Counted from the first letter of the stretch, positions 42,491-54,440 are shown. The stretch: 64,000 bases of DNA from Liolophura sinensis (GCF_032854445.1 NC_088307.1:22520017-22584016), one strand, 5' to 3'. Numbers and translations: made by a program. Notes: a model not told the origin generated them from the sequence alone.

Positions 42491-42869
42491 TCATCAAAGA
42501 CTTTTAAAAAGTAGTGTAGCACGTTATTGCTTGCTTGGCGTTCGGCAAAAAAGGAAGATAGAGGAAGGAAACAGAACTAAATGGCTCAATGTCAGTATGA
42601 TGACTAAGATAATTGGGATTCAGATGTAATATATTAGTGAAAACGCTTAAATATCTTCTATGAGGGGAGATAATCCGTGTGACCTGGTATACCTTTCATT
42701 AATGGTCAAATCATGGAAGAAGTACATTCGATATGATTGGATGGGAATGATTGTTCAGTTGATTAAATGTAAACTTCAGTAACTGATTGACTAGTGGTTA
42801 TCTCTGTTCTCAAGAATATTTTCTTTGGTTCATTTCGTGATTGAATCTCAGTGAGGTCTTCATGGGGAA

Positions 42870-43144
42870 GGGGGCCTCCGTGGCTCAGTTGTTTAGCGCG
42901 CTAGCGCAGCGTAATGACCCAGGAGTCTCTCACCAATGCGGTCGCTGTGAGTTCAAGTCCAGCTCATGCTAGCTTCCTCTACGGTTGTAAGTGGGAGGGT
43001 CTCTCAGTAACCTGCGGATGGTCGTGGGTTTCCCCCCGGGCTCTGCCCGGTTTCCACCCACCATAATGCTGACCGCCGTCGTATAAGTGAAATATTCTTG
43101 AGTACGGCGTAAAACACCAATCAAATAAATAAATACATAAATAA
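42870..43144 (+). repeat. Full-length SINE family A
   Basis: Head GGGGCCTCCGTGGCTCAG, body ACCTGCGGATGGTCGTGGG, tail ending AATAAATAAATAC. It is flanked by a 12-bp duplication, CTTCATGGGGAA (42858-42869 and 43145-43156). Good reference copy. Confidence 0.92.
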
Positions 43145-43199
43145 CTTCATGGGGAAAAGAATACGAAGCTCGGAATAGAAAATCTTCCGGCGAGTAAAT

Positions 43200-43345
43200 A
43201 TCTACTCTTTAAGCACCGACATGAACTGTTAGAATAAAATCATAACTTACATAAATTGACAAGAGGCCTGGTTTCACGGGTTACGTGTTACCAGTTGCTA
43301 GATGTTACATTGTCGTCGCTGGTCTTGTTTTTCACTCTGTGCTGT
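43200..43345 (-). repeat. MITE-like repeat, family M (inverted)
   Basis: TGTTAGAATAAAATC, GGTTACGTGTTACCAGTTGC and TTGTCGTCGCTGGTC in the expected inverted order. Confidence 0.65.
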
Positions 43346-43929
43346 ACGCCTTAGTTATATTTAACAGAGCTGTCCAAAGCCATATATACTCTTTGGTTCT
43401 TTCCTGTTGTGTTTTTACACACATCGGTGAATACAGGCTTATTGAGACTGTACATAAGTACAGCAGCTTTTGGACATCTTTGTGTAGCGCGCCCGTCAAC
43501 TATAAGTATGTTGTATGTATGAGTATGTTGTACATTGCATAGATAATATTAATGGTAGAGATGTTATCACTTATATATAAATATAACAAATTATAGTATT
43601 TATTTTTCCCGGTAGAGCGTGAACAACCCTTAATGCAGTGTTATTCATGTATTGGCATGTTGCATAGCCGTGTCTTTACAGATACTATCGCTCTGTGCTT
43701 GAGGTAATACGATCTCTCTTGTCTGAGATTCGAAACCCATCAGGGTGTTATTGAACGCGATAGGCTCCCTGTTATTTGCGTACTCAAAATTGAACGCACA
43801 GCAATTAGTTGATTTTGTTTTCGTATTTTGTTCCCCACAGAAGTCCGGGTGATATGGATATTCGATCACATAATATCTCTTTGAACTACCCGGCCAAAAC
43901 CCTCCACATATGCCTATGTGAACACGTTA

Positions 43930-44165
43930 AGGGGCCTCCTTGGTCGAGGGCGTAGCATGCCAGCACGACGTAATGACCGAGGAGCCTCTCACCAATGCGG
44001 TCGCCGTGAGATCGAGTCCAGCTCACGCTGGCTTTCCTCTCAGGCCGTAGGTTGGAAGGCCTGTTAGCAACATACGGATGGCCGTGGGTTTTCTCCGGGC
44101 ACCGTAATATAAGTGAAAAATTCTTAAGTACGGCGCAAAACACCAAACAATTACATAAATAAAAA
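43930..44165 (+). repeat. SINE family A, diverged
   Basis: GGGGCCTCCTTGGTCGAGG, GCGGTCGCCGTGAGATCGAG and tail TTCTTAAGTACGGCGCAAAA. The body is shortened by a deletion before the tail. Confidence 0.8.
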
Positions 44166-44199
44166 AATGAACGTGTTAGGACGTGTTCATGCATGAATA

Positions 44200-44310
44200 T
44201 TTATTTTCTTTAATCGACTGGCATTTTACGCAGTGTTCAAGAATATTTTACTTATACGCCGGCAACTAGCATTATGGTGGGAGCCCAAGGCCATTGGCAG
44301 GTTCACGAAT
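44200..44310 (-). repeat. SINE family A fragment (inverted)
   Basis: TTTTACGCAGTGTTCAAGAAT and CATTATGGTGGGAGCCC. Together with the preceding copy it forms an inverted pair 35 bases apart. Confidence 0.7.
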
Positions 44311-44439
44311 GAATACAAAAGAATTATATCTACAAAGCAGTCAAGTGCTTCATAATAATTTATTCCCTATAAAATACTGGTCATATGTAATTGCAAACTA
44401 TATGTGTACAAGTTATTAATGAAAAAACCTATTGTGTCC

Positions 44440-44660
44440 AGGTATTTCATCAAACGCCTTCGCTGTTAAGTTTAACAATTGGTATTAATAGCACGGGTGC
44501 TAGTGGATTTGTATTCATCGTGTTGATTTAAATCGCCACTTTGCGTATATAAACAACTGCAAGCAAAGCGCAGCTGAGACTCATACTATGGTTATCGACA
44601 TTTTATATGCTAGCATGGTACACGATTTGAATACTGATTTAGTTCCTACGTCTGGAGCGT
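44440..44660 (+). repeat. LINE 3'-end copy
   Basis: TCATCAAACGCCTTCGCTG, ATTCATCGTGTTGATTTAAA and AAGCGCAGCTGAGACTCA recur at 50870, 51465 and 63420 and, in part, at 39440. 5'-truncated LINE tail. Confidence 0.65.
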
Positions 44661-44663
44661 TCT

Positions 44664-45005
44664 TTGTATCTTTTGAATGTCGACATATATATGTCGACAA
44701 GGTTGAATATTGCTGCCAAATTGAAATTTACAGTGTCTGTTTTGAAAAAAAAGATGTATCACCTTATATCATTTTGTGTATGGTATATAGTTGTTGTAAA
44801 CATGGAATACTACACCTCAGACAGGAAAACAAGAGTAGTGACCACAGTTCGATGGTTTGCAAATGGTCATACCTATTTAACAAACCAAAGGAACAAGGCT
44901 TCAGGCACCGGTTTGGTTCATCCACCCGAAGACACCCTGTTAATGCAAGAATACATACACCGGACGTTAACACATATATCTGCTGAGTTATCAACGACGA
45001 TCTAA
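44664..45005 (+). CDS. Possible coding exon or repeat ORF (unrecognised)
   Basis: The 3' half reads a plausible protein (RKTRVVTTVRWF, GHTYLTNQRNKASG, HPPEDTLLMQEYIHRTL) without low-complexity character. It overlaps another ORF (44588-44986) in a second frame, has no clear splice borders, and directly follows a LINE tail. Weak candidate only. Confidence 0.2.
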   Translation: MYLLNVDIYMSTRLNIAAKLKFTVSVLKKKMYHLISFCVWYIVVVNMEYYTSDRKTRVVTTVRWFANGHTYLTNQRNKASGTGLVHPPEDTLLMQEYIHRTLTHISAELSTTI

Positions 45006-45234
45006 AGCGATTTAGCATTTGTTTTATTCAAGTCTTTGATCTTGGTTTTAATGCATTATCTTTATTAAACGTATCGATTGACGTACGCGGGTTGAATGAA
45101 ACATCAAAGGTTTTGGTATCATTCAGTGCCAAGAGGTTCTAAGGAATCATTACGAAGCCAATTTGCTGGAGTACAATAACCAGAGGTCTGCCTTAGGGGG
45201 AGATTTCCTCTCAGTAATACTCTCTATAAAAGTG

Positions 45235-45342
45235 AGCATCAATGCGGTCGCTGTGAGTCCCTCATACTGCTGGCCGCAGTCATATAAGTGAAATGTTCTT
45301 GAGAACGGCGTAAAACACCAATCAAATAAATAAATAAATAAA
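45235..45342 (+). repeat. SINE family A, internally deleted
   Basis: ATGCGGTCGCTGTGAGT joins directly to CTGGCCGCAGTCATATAAGTG and the AATAAATAAATAAATAA tail. Confidence 0.75.
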
Positions 45343-45894
45343 GGTCTTAACTATAATGTGTATCATGTATAAAATCTCTGAGCAAGCCTGGTTAGTTAGC
45401 AATTTAACCACGTTCTGTAGTACATACGCCAACGTCTTTTCTCTGTCATTCGAATAAGTCGGAATAAGAAGATGAAGAGCCCAACCGTTTTCCTGGATGT
45501 AACATACAGTAATAGTTACGAATTGCAAACAGTCGACACATTTTATTTATTTAGTTTGTCTGTAGTTTTCATGGCGAGCAAGTTTCACGTCTGGCTGAAA
45601 CCGGACATAACTCAGTCAAGTGTGTTAAACCTACTGGGTACATGTGGACTCTGCAGCTTGGCTGACATCTTGTGGCTTTAAACGGCGCGAAGACCGGTTA
45701 TACAAAAAACATTGCAATCGTCGCCCTTCTTTAACTAGTTTTTGTCGAGAGGTAATAAGCAATGGTACTATAGTATTGTTCAGGGGAAGTGAAATTCTAT
45801 TCTGAATACAGCGATGCGCTCATACCCTTTACAACGCATATACCGCTTCCTAAGCTCGTTTTACATCACTGCCACCACTAGACAATCTTGACCT

Positions 45895-46156
45895 TTGATT
45901 AATTTATTTATTTGACTGCTGTTTTACGCCGTACTCAAGAATATTTCACTTATACGACGGCGGCCAGAATTATGGTGGGAGGAAACCGGGCAGAGCCCAG
46001 GGTAAACCCACGACCATCCCGCTGGCAGACCTTCGCACGTACAGCCGAAGCGGAAGCCAGCATGAGCTGGACTTCAACTCACAACGACTGCATTGGTGAG
46101 AGGCTTCCGGGTATATTACGTTGGGCTAGCGCACTAACCAACTGAACCACAGAGTC
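45895..46156 (-). repeat. SINE family A, near full length (inverted)
   Basis: Tail TTAATTTATTTATTTGACTG, body, and head ...AACTGAACCACAGAG. It is flanked by an approximate TCTTGAC repeat. Confidence 0.85.
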
Positions 46157-46499
46157 TTGACTTCTGTAGCCTGTGCAACGCTTGTTTACGCTTAGCCTCA
46201 ACACTGGTGTCTTCGTGCGAACATAGTATGCCCGGAATCAGGATTCAGTAATAAAACTGTTTCAGGTGTTAGAATCATACTGTGTATACTTTAGATAAAG
46301 AGAAAGCATGTTTTACTAGAAACAAAAGTGTGGTCAGAGATTTTGTAACTTTTGACATTACTTCCTGTCTCATCACCTTCCTGTCTCTTCATTTTGTTCA
46401 TGAAACCTCTGTTGATAAATATCATCGTAAGTGTTGGACCTATTTCTCAGGCACAATACACATCACACAACCATTAGGTTAAACTTCGATTTCTTATTC

Positions 46500-46690
46500 T
46501 CCCGAATATAATTAAAAAGGCACAGCACAAACAGTAAAACCAAAGCACCCACAATAATGTGATAGCTGGCAAATGATCACAAGTAACCAGTGAAATACGG
46601 CCTCTTGTCAATTTACCGCAAGGTTTTATTATCACTGTTCATGCAAATGCTTAAAAAGTAGCATTTTCAATGCACTATATTAGACGTCAC
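46500..46690 (+). repeat. MITE-like repeat, family M
   Basis: AGTAAAACCAAAGCACCCAC, TGGCAAATGATCACAAGTAAC and TTTACCGCAAGGTTTTATT. It lies upstream of the GPCR relic at 46868, as family M does for the other GPCR copies. Confidence 0.7.
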
Positions 46691-46867
46691 TGGACCAGAA
46701 TAACTCGAAGTGCTGTGTTGTCATCACGTTTAACAATCGCATTAAAGCAATTTATACCAGATGCATGACGTTCCCAAGCAAACGTGTAATTATTTGATAT
46801 TCGAATGTCTTTTATTATGTTTATATCCTCTTTAGGGCCCTTCAAAAAGTATGCTTTCAATTTTCAG

Positions 46868-47532
46868 GTGTTTTGATCAGTTCTATGAAGTTGCGGTGTT
46901 GTTAACTCTAATTTTTCTACTCCCAAGGGTATACAGTCTTTTGTTATTCTCTTAGGTCATTAGGGCGGTCGACTGACAGGAAATTCTGTATGGCTATATG
47001 ATATTGGCTATCATATGGCGGGTGACTGTATTAGTGTGCATAAACTATGGTTTCAGTACCAAATACAAGACCTCACATTGGGAAACGACACAATAACGTA
47101 CTGTAACTTTGAGTGAATTCTGCAAGGTATAATCCATACGATACTGCAATATTCGTTCTTTACTTTGTACTCCCTATTCCAGTGTTGGTGTGCTTGTACT
47201 GTAAGATGATCATCGCCTGAAATTATACCGTTCCCAACACCAGCAGTCAGCTAACTAGTGAAAATGCCGCAATATCACGTTCTCTGGTGGCTATTATGCT
47301 CGCCACTTTTTGCATCCTACCCGTAAAAATTTATATTCTTATTCAGGTCTACGCCCCGGAGTTTTTGTGTGTCATAAGTTAGCGACCTCCATTATTTCTA
47401 AGCTGGTCTGCCAGATCATTGGTGCGCATCAACCACGCCTCAAACCTCTCCGTTTACTTTCTGATGTCCGACGATTTCAGGGAAGCTTTACGAAGACTGT
47501 TCTGTCAGAAATGTAAAGGATCTGGAGACTGA
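46868..47532 (+). pseudogene. Third GPCR paralogue, exon 2 relic
   Basis: The acceptor ATTTTCAG is kept at 46860-46867. Then in shifting frames: TM3-like FYEVAVLLTLIFLL, ECL2 NDTITYCNFE, TM5 FVLPIPVLVCLYCKMIIA ending in TGA, TM6 SLVAIMLATFCILPVKIYI, and TM7/helix 8 RINHASNLSVYFLMSDDF then REALRRLFCQKC. Compared with the intact copy, NPIVY is NLSVY. Several stops and shifts; the ERY/TM4 segment is unrecognisable and exon 1 is not found. An old, dead paralogue. Confidence 0.85.
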
Positions 47533-47624
47533 GCTGACAGATGCAGACATGAATCATCAGTTGTTTCATCAACGTTGTAGGATAAAATACCAAATGAAAA
47601 CAGAATGCTAATGGTTTGCACTCT

Positions 47625-47812
47625 AGCGCAGCGTAATCACACAGGGACCTCTCCCAATGAGGTCGCTGTAACCTCGTCCTCTCCAGTCGTGTGAGGGACA
47701 TGGGTTTCCTCCGTGCTTTTCCCGTTCCCTTCCACCATAAGGCTGGTTGCCGTCGTAAAGGTAAAATATTTTCGAGTACAGCGAGACATTCCAATCAAAC
47801 ACAAAAATAAAT
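47625..47812 (+). repeat. SINE family A, diverged
   Basis: CTCTAGCGCAGCGTAATCAC through TCCAATCAAACACAAAAATAAAT, with a deleted middle. Confidence 0.75.
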
Positions 47813-48231
47813 TAAGCCATAATGTGCTTAAGGATGACATATGTCATTTTCCTCCAGGCCACGAATGTCGGACATGACACATCATTTAACAGACAAGGCA
47901 ACATGACGTCCAAAAACACTCGGCAGGACACTCAGATTTACCTGTGTTTACAACAGGTATCAATTCTGGGAAGTACAACACAAATATAAAACAATATTTA
48001 ACCACTTCAAACGTTATTTACCATAAAAGCAGGAGAATAATTTTTAGAGTCAGGTCTATACCTGTATGAATGTCTCGTCGGTCATGTCGGTAACTGATAA
48101 TGTCTAATTGAGCTGAAATAATACCGCGATACTCGACGAAATTTTAAACGATCAGGGTTGTAACTTCAGGTCTAGGCTTCTTTCAGAACTGTGTAGATTA
48201 TTGCAAGTAAAGCAAGTAAAGTACAACTTAC

Positions 48232-48312
48232 CACCATTTAACCATAATGCTGGCCACATGCATATAAGAGAAATCTTCCTGAGAAAGGCATTAAATATCA
48301 ATCAAATAAATA
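48232..48312 (+). repeat. SINE family A tail fragment
   Basis: CCATAATGCTGGCCACATGC and tail ATCAATCAAATAAATAAG. Confidence 0.65.
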
Positions 48313-48314
48313 AG

Positions 48315-48440
48315 TCTATGCGTCGCAGCAGACATTCGTATGTCAACCGAAATAGACGTTCGAGGACAATGATCGCAAGGTCAATTTCCAAAACGATATT
48401 TAACTCAAATCAGCGACAAGATAGGAAAGTACTGTAACGC
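48315..48440 (-). repeat. LINE 3'-end fragment (inverted)
   Basis: GACATTCGTATGTCAACCG, GATCGCAAGGTCAATTTCC and AACGATATTTAAC match the inverse of 40150-40260 and the copy at 50040-50165. Confidence 0.6.
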
Positions 48441-49640
48441 GGTAGGCCTGCTGTACTGATCAATCTACGAAGTAGAACTCACTTGGCCTAATTGACTTCT
48501 ACCGGCCGATATGAATACACTTGTCAGCGAGTTTATGCATCAAGCCCGGTCGTCAGCGTTACCACTCAAATATGGTGTCATTAACCTAAGCCAGGCTTGG
48601 TATGTTTTAATTAAGCTATGTTTTAATTAAAAATCAAGCGGACTCTAGATATGATATGGATGTCAACACCAAGGAACCAATTAAACAGAGATAAATAGTT
48701 ATTACATGGCACAACGACGTATGCTGCATATAGAAACTGTGGTAAGTTTTAAGTGTTCAGCTTAGTAATGTCCACGTTATTATTCCACATATGTAACCGT
48801 AAGCATGGTAGGATACTATAATCAGTCCATTTACGCTGTGAATGCTGTACGGCATGTATTCTCCTGTAACGCCAATAACGCTCTGTTATGCCACGGGAAG
48901 AGGGACGGAAACCAAATAAGCCGTAGGTAATGGTAAGTCTGTTTAGTAGGTTTACCTCACCCTCCTAGAATTAAGAACCTGAAGGTAAACCCATCCAGTT
49001 CATGTTAGTCACCTTTAGATCCGTATATCTTGGTTTAGCCCAAAGCTGAGTTACCAATTAACTTGGTTTCTTACCAAGTTGAGTCTTACCAATTAATCAT
49101 CCCAGTGAAAGAATGGTCCAATCCTTACTCTTTTTTGGCACCGAAAACTAGGTATTTTGTGTACATCACCTTCACTGGTACGTTTTGTGCCACTCCGAGC
49201 CCGGTAACTGGACTGCCTTGTCATTTGAATGTCTTTCTTTTTATACTGTAACGAACGGTAGTGTTATGTTACAAAATAATGATACAGCACAAACCCTGAC
49301 TGGGTGTGTTGAGATGCAAGAAGGCCTCTGATTGGTCGAGTCATGTCGCCATGGTTCTCAGGGCTATGATGGCGGACAGTCATCGCAATGTGAAATATTG
49401 GCAGGGATGAGTAACTTGAAGAGCAGTTATCGATCTTTCAGCTATGTACTTTGTTAAACCTGCTATTCACTTCAACATAGGGAAGCTCCCTGCAGCTTCC
49501 GAGTTTGTGATAAGTTACCCTGTGTTAAATTATCCCTCGGGTGTCTCTCGTGAGACGGTCATTTCTTTACTCTTACATTTCTTCTTCAATCACTTCCAAT
49601 TTCGTTACAGTACATCAAGTACGAAATTAGGACGACGTAA
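48441..49640. other. Stretch without recognisable features
   Basis: No supported exon, repeat or element. A small duplication TATGTTTTAATTAA occurs at 48602 and 48618. Confidence 0.4.
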
Positions 49641-50400
49641 TGCAAAGGTAAACAGTCAACAGTTTTTAATGATGTTGAACAGAAGCAAGGAATGTTCTAG
49701 GCGAATGAGTGAAGTCAGTTTTCAAATCGTGTACCATACTAGTATTATGTTGTCGAAAATGAAATATGTAATCTCAGTTGCCCTTTAACTATCTACTATC
49801 CGTACAAGAGAATTATACTCGCTATAAAACTCATAAAGCTGTGAGACAACCTTTCCACCCCAATGACCAAAACCACAATTTATTGCATACACTTTGTCAT
49901 TTCCCGTCCCTTTACTTTGATCAACTACAAGGTCTTAACAGAATGTAAATGGACTACAACGTCTGCACAACTTCACATCAGGCAATAATGTCATTCACAG
50001 GCGAAAATGCCATTGTTTCTCTGTTCTGCAGTGATTCCATGCGCGAAAACAGACATTCATATACCAGCCGTCGATCAACAAGGACGTTCCAGGTCAACAA
50101 TCGCAAGGCCAATTCCCAAAAACAACGTATAACATAAACCACCAAAGAAACTAAGAAAGTATATAAAGTACAAAAATAGGACGGAATTATACAAAGAGAA
50201 ACAGTCAACGGTTTTCATTGATGTTGGGAAGACGCAAGGTTTGTCCTAGGGGACTGAGTGAAAGCTCCGTTACGATTTGACTGCAACAGTTCATATATCC
50301 AACGTGGCGATCTAATTTTACACGATGAATATAGATTCCCTAGCCCTGAGTTAGGCGCAATTAGACATAATCATGAAGCAGTCGCGTACATTTCCTGCTG
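49640..50400 (-). repeat. LINE 3'-end copies (inverted), at least two pieces
   Basis: 50040-50165 is the inverse of LINE 40150-40260. 49650-49730 and 50200-50260 share CAGTCAACAGTTTTTAATG-like and GACTGAGTGAAAG-like stretches. 50270-50400 is the inverse of 51420-51540 (ATTCATCGT...GCTCGCCACTTTG). Confidence 0.6.
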
Positions 50401-50779
50401 CACAGCTATGACTAGCTCGTCTGGTGAAAATTGCACATAAGTGTTGCAATGCGTAAGCAGTTCATCCATGACCTCGACTATTTAGATTTCGATATCCTCT
50501 GTGACCCATCTGCCACAACGGGAATGAACCAGAGAAATCGAAGTCATAACAAAACTTGAATCAACGGTGAAAGAGCACTTTAGTGGTGTGTTACCATTCT
50601 ATTTTATCCTTTACCAAGAAAATAAAAGTTGTCCCTGCCAGCCTAAAATGGAAAGTTTGACGGACTTCATCCCACCAATGTGTTTCACGTGGATTTGTAT
50701 GATCTACTTCTCATGTTGGGGATTATTACTGCGGGATTACGGCTTGTCTACACCTTGTTGACAACGAAAATGATCCCGC

Positions 50780-51130
50780 CTTGTAGCATTTGTTAAATTC
50801 TGCGTGTTGCTTGACGATTTCAATCTACGTCACAAGTTATGACTGCAAAAACCAGAGTCTGAAGATTATTCCATCAAACATCTTCACTTTAAGTTTCTTT
50901 TTTACAAATTTTACAATGACTATGATTCTTTTATAAATAAGTGTTGAGACTTATTCCGGTGAACTTGGCACTAGAGGCTGTACATTCATCGTGTTAAATT
51001 AGATCGTCACTTTGGACATAGACAGTCGCAGTCGAAACGCAGCTGAGATGCGTGTTTTATTATCGACGTCTTAGTCACACGTATGGCTCTCGATCTGGAT
51101 ACAGGTTTCATTAATTTCCGTACTTGTGTA
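50780..51130 (+). repeat. LINE 3'-end copy
   Basis: GACGATTTCAATCTACGTCAC matches the LINE at 38955, where it follows the RT. ATCGTGTTAAATTAGATCG and AACGCAGCTGAGATGCGTG match the 3' region. Confidence 0.65.
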
Positions 51131-51239
51131 TAAGATGTCGATGAAAAAGGTATATGTCCCTTCGCAGAATGTAAAGGAAACAACAAAGGACTCTCCAGAT
51201 GGTACATCTTATCTGGACCTATATATGGCATGTACATAT

Positions 51240-51720
51240 CCCGCCTTTTAGCATCTGTTAGATCGTTGTGTGACTATTTCAGTCGAGTTATTACTGCAAA
51301 AACCAGTGTGACAAGGAAATCCCATCAAGCGCCGTTACTCTAATCTTCTTAAGTTTGACAATGGGTATAATTTTCCTGTAAGTAAATATAGACAGAGGTG
51401 CCCCTGGCACTCTGCTTCATGATTGTATCTGATTCCGCTTAACCAGGATCTAGGGGCAGGGTATTCATCGTTTTGAATTAGCTCGCCACTTTGTACGTAT
51501 GAATTATTCCAATCATAGCGCAACTGAAATACATATTGTGTTATCGACAACTGATATTCTAGATTAGTACATGATGTGAACATCAGTTGTCTAGAACATA
51601 CTTTGCGTCTTTCCAACATCAATGAAACCCGCTGACTGCTTCTTTTTGCATAATTCTGTCCTATTTTTGTACTTCATATACTTCCGTAGTTTATTTGGTA
51701 ATTTGTGTTAAATTGACCTT
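51240..51720 (+). repeat. LINE 3'-end copy
   Basis: GACAATGGGTATAATTTTCC, ATTCATCGTTTTGAATTAGC, GCGCAACTGAAATACA and CCGCTGACTGCTTCTTTTTG, in the same order as the LINE at 39040-39620. Confidence 0.65.
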
Positions 51721-52979
51721 GTAATTATTGACCTTGAACCTCCATCTTGGTTCACAGCCAGTATACGAACGTCTGTTTAACGCATATATTCTGTTTGTAC
51801 GAGTCCGTTATAATTTAGTACTTTCATATTATTTCAGTTTTTATACATTGAAAACAATAAACAAACCAAAACTAGGTATATAAGCAGCTCTAGCTTGACA
51901 CATTCAGCTGGGCGGTGGTATTATATAACTATGCTGAATTCCTCCCTCCACCCTCAAAAAAAATCAAGAACAGAACAGATATGCAGCTCTAGCTAACTTT
52001 CCTTAGGAAAAGACAGTTATGCAAAATAAATGATTTAAAGTTGCGGAATGCTTTTGCAGTCGAAATTAAACATCCTGAGTACTTGTGGAGGGTAGCACTC
52101 TATTAAGCTTCAAACTTAAGACTCCCTGAGCTTTAAAGTATGGCCGAGATACGAACCAAAACAATAGGTGTTTGTTGTTGCTAAAGAAACTGTATAGCTT
52201 ACATGTAATAAAAGACTTACACCATAGAGGGTAAAACCAGAGCAGCAATAAAACCTATATCTTTAGTAACTAAAGAGCTGTATTTATTGTAGTAAATAAT
52301 AAAGTGATCAGTGTTCTCATTCACACGGTATTTTTTTTTACAAATTTTCTCATTAGGGTTACCAACGATAAGAAACGAGTGCAAACTAAGTTTTGGCCAA
52401 TTTTCAAATTGACTTTCTCCGAATAAACTGAGTTTTTCTTTCAGTTTGGCGATTTTTTGTAATATTTTCTAAGTAAATCTTACCATCCGATAACGTAACA
52501 CGGGCGTGTGTTCTTTTCGATCGCATCGTTCGGTTTGCCGCAAATTTCACACCATCAACGGTATGTTTACCCTAGTCATGTGTTCCAAATGCATTTCCAC
52601 ACTTTGCATGCCTATAGCTATCTGTGGGGGGTATAGTCACGAGGGTCAAAAGAATCGTCTTGATTTTCTGGATACGACAGCGATGTAAACAACAGCCCAT
52701 GCTCCGTCCCCGATGTCTACCGGCTTTTTCTTTCATGATATAACCTCTGCAGCCATCGCAAAACGCTATATAGTCTCAATATCTGCATTATTTACCAACC
52801 CAGTCAAGAAACGTCAATAGAAGTTTCGGGACCTGTAAATCCAGGATCAATCCTTGATCGAGTCACACCTAAGACGTTAAAAGAGGAAGTTGTAACTTTC
52901 TCGCTTGGCGTTCAGCATGAAGGGGATAGTGCAACGACTGGTTGACCCGTATCAGTATAATGGCTCGGGCGGGGCGCCT
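51721..52979. other. Stretch without supported genes
   Basis: Only a short family M fragment (AGGGTAAAACCAGAGCAGC at 52227) is seen. No exon could be supported. Confidence 0.4.
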
Positions 52980-53150
52980 TCGGTAAGTCGTCTCAGTGAA
53001 GCAGCACTAAATAAAACAGCGGTGGAAATCCGCCCTGCAACAAGGAGGCACATTACACGTACATGCACCCTACTGATTCCTTCGTCGTCATATGACTGAA
53101 AAATTGTTGAGTACGACGTTAAACCCCAAGCACTCACTCACTCATTCAAC
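52980..53150 (+). repeat. SINE family C (CACTCACTC tail)
   Basis: Ends CGTCGTCATATGACTGAAAA then ATTGTTGAGTACGACGTTAA then ACCCCAAGCACTCACTCAC. The tail aligns with that of family A (TATAAGTGAAATATTCTTGA then GTACGGCGTAAAACACCAA), so both share a conserved 3' domain. The head side is diverged. Confidence 0.75.
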
Positions 53151-53929
53151 AGAAGTTACGTGGAACTCCCTAGCAGAGATTACACATGTATGTACCGAAT
53201 CAAGGCACATGCTCGCTGTTGTTGCATTAAAACTGAACATCCTTCAGTCACGATGTACATTCTTTAGTTTGTCGGCTTTTCATATAAACTTCTGTTTGTG
53301 TGGCCATTGAGAAGTGCTGAATTGTCCATCGACTAGAGAACAATTACATTTTGGAATCTTTTCAATTTCTTGGAAACAGCTTTGACAATCCAAGAACCGC
53401 CAAGGATACGTATTTTAGAGAATTTCGTCTGATTTGAGCTAATAAACAAAACAGTAGCCAGCACCAAAAAACATAAACGTTTTTTTTTTATAATGACCTG
53501 GTATGTATAACACACCAAATTTCAATAACAAATCCAACTCTTGGCCAAAGAAGTTTTATCAAAGTGGAGTCCTCGACGTCGTATGATTTGCATGTTCAGG
53601 TACGTGGCTGTCTAAACATGACTGCATGTAGGCTACATCAACATGTAACATGCAGGCGACATTTACTTTGTTTTAAGAAAACTACTGCACCGATTCAAGC
53701 TCTATAAACTGATCGATATACGATATACCCGTTATAGCTGTATAATTGTGTTAGCTTTTCATTTGAAAATTGGCTTACATCCACAATCTTTTATTTATCT
53801 TTTTTCACGGAAATATGACGCGTGCAGATATATATGTAATTTCTCGTTTGATCAGTGTCAACATGCACGCCGGCATTCTTCCCCCACCTGCCAACATATC
53901 TGTAGAACTTTACTATTTAATAAATCCAG

Positions 53930-54045
53930 TCACTTTAGAAAACCATATTTCGTTTGTGTCCTGGGAAGTTTTGGATGCCGCCTGTATCACTTTAGCAAAC
54001 CATATTTCGTTTTTGTCCTGGGAAGTTTTGGATGCCGCTTGTGTT
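53930..54045 (+). repeat. 57-bp tandem duplication
   Basis: Two copies of CACTTTAGAAAACCATATTT...TTGGATGCCGCCTGT, with a few differences. Confidence 0.85.
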
Positions 54046-54264
54046 AACCATATTCTAATACAAGCTTTATTTACGATACTTTGCTTAATCATGCTACATG
54101 TAGTGCCCTTTATCATAAGTTTTACGAGTAAATAGTTTAATGGCGCATTAGTGGAGGGATCTATAGGTTGGAGAAGGAATGGATGCAAACCATTTCGCTA
54201 AAGTGTTAAGTATTGTTAGAAATCAGTGGTCCCGCATCTCCAGTAAGGAGTGTGGCGATAACTG

Positions 54265-54440
54265 TAACATAGGTGAACAATAAGACTAGAGATACCTGTA
54301 ACATAGGAGAACAATCGGACTAGAGATCTAAGGACTCCTTCGTCGTCATATGACTGAAAAATTGTTAAGTACCACGTTACTCCTAAAGCACTCACCCACT
54401 CGGACTAGAGATAACTGTAACATAGGTGAATAATCAGACA
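54265..54440 (+). repeat. ~36-bp tandem repeat interrupted by a SINE family C tail
   Basis: The units CTGTAACATAGGTGAACAAT...GACTAGAGAT occur before and after a SINE tail (54330-54402: CCTTCGTCGTCATATGACTG ... GCACTCACCCACTC). The units resume after it with CGGACTAGAGATAACTG. Confidence 0.75.

Noticed and set aside
54265-54440. CRISPR-like array
   Set aside because: Few direct tandem units without unique spacers, in a eukaryotic context; the interruption is a SINE tail.
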